Positions 58,130-64,000 of a stretch of 64,000 nt of DNA are shown here, piece after piece (within the stretch, counting starts at the first letter, position 1; each line of letters begins with the position of its first letter). The position numbers and the translations under genes are program-made. The DNA comes from DASQFI01 sp963780895. GTDB lineage: Bacteria > Acidobacteriota > Vicinamibacteria > Vicinamibacterales > SCN-69-37. The stretch covers positions 1,240,001 through 1,304,000 of the forward strand of contig CAWAEG010000001.1 in the NCBI GenBank assembly GCA_963780895.1. The letters run 5' to 3'. A model generated the notes under the pieces. The model was not told the origin of the DNA. It saw nothing but the letters and a program-made list of their open reading frames with translations, and did no database searches.

Positions 58130-59182
58130 CTACTGGGCGAGGTATTCGTCGATCGCCGCGCGCCGGATGCGCCACACGCTGCCGATCTTCTTGGCCTTGA
58201 GATCGCCCGATTCGAGAATGGCCACGACGTCGGCTTCGGCCACGCCGAGCGCTTTCGCGGCATCGGCGGGGCTCATGAGGTCCGCGATCGCCGATTGGGT
58301 GGGCGCGACGGTCGGCGTCGCAGCGCCGCCCGCGAAGCCCTGCTGCATCATCTGCTGGGCGAGCCCGAAGCCCACGGCGAGCTCGGCGGCGGTCCCGGCC
58401 GCGCCCGCGCCGCCTCCCTGTTCGAATCCCTTGCCCATCTGGTACTTCACGAAGTCGTTCAGGTTGCCGATGGCGGCCATGCTCGATCGCTTGTCGATCG
58501 CCTGCTCGACCTCCGGCGGCACGCTGACGTTCTCGACGATGAAGCTCGAGAGCTCGAGGCCGTACTTCGACGACACCGCGGGGTTGATCAGCGGCAGCAG
58601 CGCCTCGCCGAGCTCGGTGTACCGCGCGGCGACGTCGAGCACCGGCACTTTGGCCGTCGCCAGCGCGTCGGTGAAGATGCTGACGATTCGCGAGCGCATC
58701 GTGTCGGCGAACTCGTCGAGCCTGAAGTTGTGGTCCGATCCGGCGACTTCCCGAAGGAAGATTTTGACGTCGGTGATCTTGAAGTCGTACGTGCCGAACG
58801 CGCGGGCCCGCACGACTCCGAAGTCGTTGTCGCGCAGCATGATCGGATTCGACGTGCCCCACTTGTTGCCCGTGAAGAGCCGCGTCATCACGTAGTACAC
58901 GTCGGCCTTGAACGGCGAGTTGAAGCCGTATTTCCACGACTTCAGTTTGGTGAGGACAGGGATGTTGTCGGTCGTCAGCGTGTGCTTGCCGGGACCGAAC
59001 GTGTCGCCGAATTCGCCGAGGTAGACGAATTGCACCGTCTGCGACTCGCGGACGATGAGCTGGGCGCCGTTCTTGACCGCCTTGTCCTCGTCGGGGAACC
59101 GGTACGACAGCGTGTCGCGCGAGTCGTCGGTCCACTCGATGATGTCGATCAGCTCGCCTTTGATGAAATCCATCAAACCCAT
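58130..59182 (-). CDS. SPFH-domain protein with C-terminal helix-turn-helix
   Basis: The 350-residue protein begins MGLMDFIKGELIDIIEWTDD and continues with the SPFH (YdjI/virion-core-like) fold to about residue 250 (FGTYDFKITDVKIFLREVAG, GLELSSFIVENVSVPPEVEQ). After a Gly/Ala/Gln-rich linker, residues 303-350 (MSPADAAKALGVAEADVVAI to the end DEYLAQ) match an excisionase/MerR-like helix-turn-helix. ATG 59182 was chosen as the first start giving the conserved N-terminus. It precedes the zinc-ribbon gene. The HTH could bind DNA or serve as a protein-binding module. Confidence 0.82.
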   Translation of the reverse strand: MGLMDFIKGELIDIIEWTDDSRDTLSYRFPDEDKAVKNGAQLIVRESQTVQFVYLGEFGDTFGPGKHTLTTDNIPVLTKLKSWKYGFNSPFKADVYYVMTRLFTGNKWGTSNPIMLRDNDFGVVRARAFGTYDFKITDVKIFLREVAGSDHNFRLDEFADTMRSRIVSIFTDALATAKVPVLDVAARYTELGEALLPLINPAVSSKYGLELSSFIVENVSVPPEVEQAIDKRSSMAAIGNLNDFVKYQMGKGFEQGGGAGAAGTAAELAVGFGLAQQMMQQGFAGGAATPTVAPTQSAIADLMSPADAAKALGVAEADVVAILESGDLKAKKIGSVWRIRRAAIDEYLAQ

Positions 59183-59356
59183 GAAGTGCCCCCGGGGAAT
59201 TGAGAGTCTTCGACATTGTAGTGGAGCGCCGGCGCCGGCTGACAATTCCGTAAAGACCGAGCGTCGGTGCTGACCCTCGGTTTTCGCGAATGACAGTTCT
59301 AGAAGCCGCTTGCGAGTCGGCGTTGCGACGGATCGGTCGAGCATGTCGCCTGACTC

Positions 59357-59371
59357 TGGCACTGAAGTCGC
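59357..59371 (+). promoter_or_regulatory. Possible sigma-54 promoter upstream of the PEP-CTERM gene
   Basis: TGGCAC, 5 nt, TCGC matches the -24/-12 consensus TGGCAC-N5-TTGC with one mismatch. It lies about 155 nt upstream of the start codon. PEP-CTERM genes of other bacteria are known to be sigma-54/PrsR-controlled. The rest of the 344-nt gap (59183-59526) shows no gene. Confidence 0.35.
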
Positions 59372-59526
59372 GGCGCAGCCAGACTTCGGCGGACGATCAC
59401 GACGAGACGTGAGAATCGCGCCGAAGTTTTACGCGATGCAATCATGACTCTGCGGGCATGCGGGTTGCTATCGGTTCGACCAAGCTCACTGAAGTGCGAC
59501 GCACGAAAGTGCAGCGGAGGCCGACG

Positions 59527-60153
59527 ATGCGCAACTTTGTCATTGGTGTTTTATTCGTGATGGTGAGTGCGAGCTCCGCGTTCGCCGCACCGATCCTCTG
59601 GTCGGACAACGGCCACTACTACGAGTTCATCTCCCAGAGCCGGACGTGGTCGTCGGCGCTCGCGCGCGCGGGACAACTATCGTTCGATCCGGATGGTTCC
59701 GGCGGACAGTCCCCGCTCGCGGGCTATCTCGTCACGATCACGTCGGCGCAGGAACAGGAGTTCCTGAACCAGCATTTTGGCAGCTCGGGACTGTACTGGA
59801 TCGCGGCGGGAGACGGCGCGGTCGAAGGGACGTGGCGCTGGAACGCCGGACCCGAAACCGGAAGCCTGCTGACGTACACCAACTGGAAGCCCGGCGAACC
59901 AAACACCGGAGGCTTGGGGATCCTGCAGGAGGATCAGGCTGTCGCCAATTACGGCGGCATCGGGCTGTGGAACGACTGGCTCGGCTTCGTCTCGACCAAC
60001 TTCGTCGTCGAATACGGAACGTATGCAACGTCGCCGGCGGTGGCCACGCCGGAGCCGGCGAGCATCGGTTTGCTCATAACGGGTCTCGCCGGCCTGGCGC
60101 TCCGACGGCGACGCACGCGATCGTCAACCGATCGCAACAGGTTGTTTGCCTGA
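59527..60153 (+). CDS. PEP-CTERM C-type-lectin-domain protein
   Basis: The 208-residue exported protein has a signal peptide (VIGVLFVMVSASSAFA). It carries a C-type-lectin-like domain (GHYYEFISQSRTWSSALARA, WIAAGDGAVEGTWRWNAGPE, TNWKPGEPNTGG, NYGGIGLWNDW). The C-terminal sorting signal is a PEP motif at residues 175-177 (TPEPAS), a hydrophobic helix (IGLLITGLAGLAL) and an Arg-rich tail (RRRRTR). This is the expected substrate type for the exosortase at 8113-8993. ATG 59527 places the signal peptide at the N-terminus. The CTLD lacks cysteines and probably binds a glycan. Confidence 0.88.
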   Translation: MRNFVIGVLFVMVSASSAFAAPILWSDNGHYYEFISQSRTWSSALARAGQLSFDPDGSGGQSPLAGYLVTITSAQEQEFLNQHFGSSGLYWIAAGDGAVEGTWRWNAGPETGSLLTYTNWKPGEPNTGGLGILQEDQAVANYGGIGLWNDWLGFVSTNFVVEYGTYATSPAVATPEPASIGLLITGLAGLALRRRRTRSSTDRNRLFA

Positions 60154-60185
60154 CGTAGCTCCCTGCGGAGGGCATGCACGGTGGC

Positions 60186-60209
60186 GGCGGGCGTATGTTC
60201 CGCCGCCAC
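60186..60209 (+). repeat. 24-nt repeat, copy 2
   Basis: Identical to 53791-53814. Here the flanks extend the stem to GTGGCGG/CCGCCAC. It lies 33 nt past the PEP-CTERM stop and may act as a transcript-end hairpin. Confidence 0.85.
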
Positions 60210-60254
60210 CGACGTTCGCCCAATAGCGGAAGACCTTCCGGTACAATCACGCGC

Positions 60255-60494
60255 GTGGAAAACGATCGGCCGGACCAGCTGCGATCCGGTAAGCTCTGGA
60301 CACTTGCCAAGGACGGCCAGACGCTGACGTGCGCGGTGTTCGACCATCCGGTGAAACAGTGGGAAGTGCGCCTCAATCGTGACGGAAACCAGATCCGCGC
60401 GGAAGCGTGCTGGACCACCGATCGCGCGTGGAAGCTCGCGGACCGCTGGCGTATGCGCGCCATCCAGAACGGCTGGTCACCTCATCCGACGTGA
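60255..60494 (+). CDS. Small hypothetical protein
   Basis: The 79-residue protein from GTG 60255 (VENDRPDQLRSGKLWTLAKD) is likely cytoplasmic and beta-rich (AVFDHPVKQWEVRLNRDGNQ), with a C-terminal helix (AWKLADRWRMRAIQNGWSPH). The longer frame upstream reads over the repeat and is less likely coding. No family is recognised. It precedes alkB by 52 nt. Confidence 0.55.
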   Translation: MENDRPDQLRSGKLWTLAKDGQTLTCAVFDHPVKQWEVRLNRDGNQIRAEACWTTDRAWKLADRWRMRAIQNGWSPHPT

Positions 60495-60546
60495 GCCCGC
60501 TTCAGCCCGCGAGTTCCGCGGCTACGGACCTCACTACAATCATTGA

Positions 60547-61188
60547 ATGGTCCACCTCTCCAGGCCGCAGGTCGCCCGAGCGCCGGGAGCGTTCTACTTC
60601 GAAGAATACTTGTCTCTCGAGCAGCAGATTCATCTGGCTGGGCGGTGTCTGGAGCTTGGTCAAGCCGCGGCTGGGTTCTACACGCCGATTGTACGCGGCA
60701 AGTATCCGATGAGCGTCCGCATGCTGTGCCTGGGCCGCCACTGGAACGCGCACACCTACAGCTACGAGGGCATCCGGTCGGACGTGGACGGGCAGCCTGT
60801 ACCGGCTCTGCCGGCTGACTTCGAGGACCTGGCGCGAGACGTTGCCGGCACCGCTGGCTTCACCATGCGTCCCGACATCTGCATCGTCAACTGGTATCGA
60901 ACCGGCAGCCGCATGGGTCTGCACAAGGACAAGGACGAGAGCGACGCTTCTCTCTCGCGTGGCGCCCCGGTCGTCTCCATCTCGCTCGGCGACACCGGCA
61001 AGTTCCTGTTTGGAGGTTTGCGCCGGCGGGATCCCGTCGAGACGATTCTGCTCACGTCAGGCGACGCATTCGTTTTTGGCGGACCGGCCAGGCTGAACTA
61101 TCACGGCGTCGCGAGGATCCTCGCGGGTTCCGCGCCGGTCGGGCTCGGGTTCGAAGGGAGAATCAATCTCACCTTTCGAGAGTTTTGA
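60547..61188 (+). CDS. alkB: Alpha-ketoglutarate-dependent dioxygenase AlkB
   Basis: The 213-residue Fe(II)/2-oxoglutarate enzyme reverses 1-methyladenine and 3-methylcytosine lesions in DNA. The iron ligands are His126 and Asp128 (MGLHKDKDES) and His186 (LNYHGVAR). Arg205 and Arg211 in GFEGRINLTFREF bind 2-oxoglutarate. The N-terminus covers the substrate lid (AGFYTPIVRGKYPMSVRM). Length and start are normal. It is convergent with the HD-GYP gene, with 4 nt between stops. Confidence 0.93.
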   Translation: MVHLSRPQVARAPGAFYFEEYLSLEQQIHLAGRCLELGQAAAGFYTPIVRGKYPMSVRMLCLGRHWNAHTYSYEGIRSDVDGQPVPALPADFEDLARDVAGTAGFTMRPDICIVNWYRTGSRMGLHKDKDESDASLSRGAPVVSISLGDTGKFLFGGLRRRDPVETILLTSGDAFVFGGPARLNYHGVARILAGSAPVGLGFEGRINLTFREF

Positions 61189-61192
61189 GCCA

Positions 61193-62161
61193 TCAAGCCT
61201 GCGTCGCGATGAAGGCTTCGACCAGCTCGCCGTCTCTCCATCCGCGGCCGACTTCGTCGCGCAGGGCCGTGAACGCGGCCGCCTGGCTCAGGGCCGCCCG
61301 GTAGGGCCGGTCGGTCGTGATCGCGTCGTAGACGTCGACGATGCCGATAATCTGCGCGAGCCGCGGTACGTCATCTCCCACCAGGTGATCCGGATACCCG
61401 CTGCCGTCGAGATGCTCGTGGTGGTGCCGGACGATGGGGCGCACGTCGTGCAGCGCGCGCAAATCACCACAGAGCTTTTCACCGATGACCGGATGTTCCT
61501 TCATGCGCTCGAATTCCTCGGGTGTGAGCGGGCCGGGCTTGAGGAGGATCGAATCCGGAATCGCAATCTTTCCGATGTCGTGGAAATAGCCTCCCTTCTG
61601 GAGCGCGACGAGGTCTGACTCCGGCAACCCGATGCGTTCGCCAAGCCCGGTCGCGTAGCGCGCGAGGCGTTCGCAATGGCCCTGGGTGTACGCGTCGCGG
61701 GCTTCGATCATGAGCGCCAGCGTTTTCAGCACGACTTCCGCCGAGTCGAGCTCGTCGGTGAACTGCTTCAGCTGCACGAGTGACCGGACGCGCGCCTTGA
61801 GCTCGGGCAGATCGATCGGCTTGCTCAGCAGGTCCGTCGCTCCGGCTTCGATCGCCTGAATGCGATCGTCCGCTTCGGACGCGCCCGTCATGAGCACGAC
61901 CGGAATCAGCCGTGTGGAGGCCGTCGACTTCAGCTCTCGACACAGACCGAAGCCGTCGCGGCGCGGCATGCGGATATCGGTGAGCACGACGTCCGGCGGC
62001 TGCTGGGCCACGAGGTCGAGCGCTTCTTCGCCGTCACGGGCGGTTCGGACGTCGTACCCCTGCGCCGTGAGGATGCGTTCGAGCAGCTCGAGGTTCGTCT
62101 CCAGATCGTCGACCACGAGGATGGTGCCGCCGGGCTTGCCGTTTCTGGGGTCGCGGGTCAT
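61193..62161 (-). CDS. HD-GYP response regulator (cyclic-di-GMP phosphodiesterase type)
   Basis: The 322-residue protein has a receiver domain at residues 13-125 with phospho-acceptor Asp62 (VVLTDIRMPRRDG). The HD-GYP domain at about 145-320 has HDIGKIAIPD (His194, Asp195) and HHEHLDGSGYP (247-257), so all metal-ligand motifs are intact and it should hydrolyse cyclic di-GMP. ATG 62161 overlaps the histidine kinase stop (ATGA), so the two are translationally coupled and the kinase is the likely phosphodonor. Cyclic di-GMP commonly controls exopolysaccharide, fitting the rest of the window. Confidence 0.92.
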   Translation of the reverse strand: MTRDPRNGKPGGTILVVDDLETNLELLERILTAQGYDVRTARDGEEALDLVAQQPPDVVLTDIRMPRRDGFGLCRELKSTASTRLIPVVLMTGASEADDRIQAIEAGATDLLSKPIDLPELKARVRSLVQLKQFTDELDSAEVVLKTLALMIEARDAYTQGHCERLARYATGLGERIGLPESDLVALQKGGYFHDIGKIAIPDSILLKPGPLTPEEFERMKEHPVIGEKLCGDLRALHDVRPIVRHHHEHLDGSGYPDHLVGDDVPRLAQIIGIVDVYDAITTDRPYRAALSQAAAFTALRDEVGRGWRDGELVEAFIATQA

Positions 62162-64000
62162 CTGCGGGTTCCTCGAGGGTGAGCCTCTTGAAGCTGAGGC
62201 GCATTGAGAGGCTTGGCGGCGTCGAGCATTTCGCGCACGCGCCTGCCGAGCGTCGCCGGAGTGAATGGTTTCTGCAGGAAGAGCGCTGGCGGAATGTCCT
62301 GCTTGACCGTGCTGTTGGTATAGCCGGACGTGAACAACACCTTGAGTCCGCGCCGCATCGTCTTCAGCCGGGAGGCCAGCTCGCGGCCGCCCATGACCGG
62401 CATGACGACGTCCGTGACGACCAGCGAGAGGTCGTGGAGATTGGCGGACGCGATCCGGAGCGCCTGAAGGCCGTTGGCGGCTTCGAGGACACGGTAGCCA
62501 TAGCGAGTCAGCGTTTCGCGCGCGAGATCGCGGACGGATGGGTTGTCTTCCACGAGGAGGATCGTCTCCGATCCGTGGAGCGCGCGATCGCCGGCTTCCG
62601 ACGCGCCATCCGTGCGCGAGACCTCCGCTTCCACCGCCGGCAGGCACACGATGAGCGTCGAGCCCTGGCCGGGTTCGCTGTCCACGATGATGTTACCTCC
62701 CGCCTGCGTGACGATCCCGTACACGGTGGCGAGGCCGAGACCCGTGCCCTTGCCTTGCTCCTTCGTCGTGTAGAACGGCTCGAAGATGTGCGACCGCACC
62801 TCGCTGGTCATGCCGTGTCCCGTGTCGCTCACCGCGAGGATGACGTGCGGACCCGTGAGCGGCACCTCGCGGCGCCAGGTCGCCTCGTCGGCGGTGGCGT
62901 TGTCCGTCCGGATGGTGAGCGTCCCGCCGTCCGGCATCGCGTCGCGCGCGTTGGTGGCGAGGTTGAGCAGCACCTGTTCGATCTGGCTGCGGTCCGCTTT
63001 CACGGATTTGACGTGTTCGCCGAGCTGGAGCACCAGCATCGTGTCCGCGCCGATCAGGCGCCGCAGAAGCCCCTCGGTCTCGCGGACGACGACGTTCAAA
63101 TCGAGCACGACCGGCTGAACCACCTGCTTGCGGCTGAACGCCAGCAGCTCGCGCGTCAACGCCGCCGCGCTGCGGCCGGCCTTCCGGATGCCCTCGACGT
63201 CGTTGCGGACGCGCGAGCCGGACGGCAGGCTCTCGAGGATCAAGTCCGCGTAACCGAGGATCCCGGTGAGCAGGTTGTTGAAGTCATGCGCGATGCCGCC
63301 GGCCAGCCGGCCGACCGCCTCCATCTTCTGCGCATGACGCAGCTCGTCTTCGCGCTGCCGGAGCGCCTCGGCCGTCTCTTTCCGTTCGGTGATGTCGTGG
63401 ACGAACACCGTGTAGAAGTCATGGCTCGCGGCCGTCCATCTCGACAGCGAGAGCTCGACAGGAACCTCTCGTTCGTCGCGGCTCACCATGCGGAGCTCGA
63501 CCGTGCGCCCCATCCACGGGCTCTCACTCGTCCAGAGGTGCGCGATTTGATCCGCGTGGCGCGTGCGGTCGCTCTGGGAAATCAGCCGCGTGAACGGCAT
63601 GCCCGCGGCCTCGCCCTCGTCGTAGCCGAAGACGGCCTGCGCTCGGAGGTTCCAGAACACGATTTCCCCGCGGCTGTTGACCGAAATAATCGCGTCGTGC
63701 GCTGAGTCGGTCACCGATCGGAACCGTTCGTTCGACTCCCGCAGCCGGGCAGCCTGGCTGGTCGCTTCCTCGTGCCAGTGGCTGAGCGTCACGGTCATGT
63801 GGTTGAACGCTTCGGCCATCGTGCGCGCTTCGGCCGGGCCGTCGACAGGGACGCGGCGGCCCCAATTGCCGCCGGCGATTTCGTGAGCCGCACTCGCGAG
63901 GTCGCGAAGCGGCCGCGTGAGCCGCCGGCTGAGCAGGATCGTGCCGCCGATCGCCACGCCGACGACCCAGACACCGACCCACGCGAGCGCCGTCCGGATC
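62158..64000 (-). CDS. Hybrid sensor histidine kinase, N-terminus beyond the window
   Basis: At least 613 residues. The frame is open to the window edge. At the right edge is a membrane helix (WVGVWVVGVAIGGTILLS), then HAMP (RRLTRPLRDLASAAHEIAGG) and PAS (FRSVTDSAHDAIISVNSRGE). HisKA follows with His in GIAHDFNNLLTG, then the HATPase (LLNLATNARDAMP, DTGHGM, GTGLGLATV) and a C-terminal receiver (ILLVEDNPSVRDLARETL, Asp in VVTDVVMP). It should autophosphorylate and pass phosphate to its own receiver and probably to the coupled HD-GYP protein. The sensor part upstream is missing. Confidence 0.92.
   Translation of the reverse strand, partial: IRTALAWVGVWVVGVAIGGTILLSRRLTRPLRDLASAAHEIAGGNWGRRVPVDGPAEARTMAEAFNHMTVTLSHWHEEATSQAARLRESNERFRSVTDSAHDAIISVNSRGEIVFWNLRAQAVFGYDEGEAAGMPFTRLISQSDRTRHADQIAHLWTSESPWMGRTVELRMVSRDEREVPVELSLSRWTAASHDFYTVFVHDITERKETAEALRQREDELRHAQKMEAVGRLAGGIAHDFNNLLTGILGYADLILESLPSGSRVRNDVEGIRKAGRSAAALTRELLAFSRKQVVQPVVLDLNVVVRETEGLLRRLIGADTMLVLQLGEHVKSVKADRSQIEQVLLNLATNARDAMPDGGTLTIRTDNATADEATWRREVPLTGPHVILAVSDTGHGMTSEVRSHIFEPFYTTKEQGKGTGLGLATVYGIVTQAGGNIIVDSEPGQGSTLIVCLPAVEAEVSRTDGASEAGDRALHGSETILLVEDNPSVRDLARETLTRYGYRVLEAANGLQALRIASANLHDLSLVVTDVVMPVMGGRELASRLKTMRRGLKVLFTSGYTNSTVKQDIPPALFLQKPFTPATLGRRVREMLDAAKPLNAPQLQEAHPRGTRR

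Overview
This window is GC-rich chromosomal DNA from a bacterium that is most likely an acidobacterium, probably of the Vicinamibacteria type. The main evidence is a PadR regulator paired with a very large MacB/FtsX-type permease of the acidobacterial duplicated orphan permease (ADOP) kind. TPR proteins, S9 peptidases and PEP-CTERM/exosortase genes fit the same picture. The lineage is an inference; the 16S gene at 48081-49638 would settle it.

Layout. 1-5.2 kb holds surface-glycan genes: the tail of a membrane protein (possibly an O-antigen ligase), a sulfotransferase, a glycosyltransferase, a flippase and an FkbM methyltransferase. 5.2-16.9 kb is a long minus-strand exosortase/exopolysaccharide operon. 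Read from its 5' end it encodes a PEGA protein, a TonB-domain protein, a TIGR03790-TPR protein, a YdcF/DUF218 protein, a GT4 glycosyltransferase, an asparagine synthase, an exosortase, an EpsI-like protein and a PrsT-like TPR lipoprotein. Four of these nine genes are broken by apparent single-base frameshifts. 17-23.8 kb has two small hypothetical genes and a tight minus-strand operon of four GT4 glycosyltransferases (two paralogous pairs in A-B-B-A order), led by an unrecognised coiled-coil/polyarginine protein. 23.9-26.9 kb has a DUF362 protein, a DPPR-synthase-like UbiA prenyltransferase, a STAS protein and ribosomal protein S21.

27-41 kb carries most of de novo purine synthesis on the plus strand: purD, purE, purB, purS, purQ, purL, purF, purM and purN. 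Inserted among them are rlmN (minus strand), an M16 peptidase, a HEAT-repeat protein and a RAYT transposase. The RAYT is bounded by a perfect 24-bp inverted repeat. 41-47.4 kb has the ADOP/PadR pair, tyrS and an S9 peptidase. 47.4-54.3 kb is a complete rRNA operon (16S, tRNA-Ile, tRNA-Ala, 23S, 5S) with promoters, processing stalks, terminators and unusual spacer repeats. 54.3-64 kb holds a TPR protein, a Cys-cluster hypothetical protein, a zinc-ribbon/SPFH pair, a PEP-CTERM C-type lectin (a likely exosortase substrate), AlkB, and an HD-GYP response regulator coupled to a hybrid histidine kinase that runs off the window end.

The most unusual material is in the non-coding layer. It includes heptad and octad tandem arrays in inverted or dispersed copies, a shared CTCGGG hairpin family, an identical 24-nt hairpin 6.4 kb apart, a duplicated 5S tail with its own terminator, and a RAYT repeat that supplies the start codon of purN. 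No CRISPR array, prophage or complete IS element with its own target-site duplication was seen.
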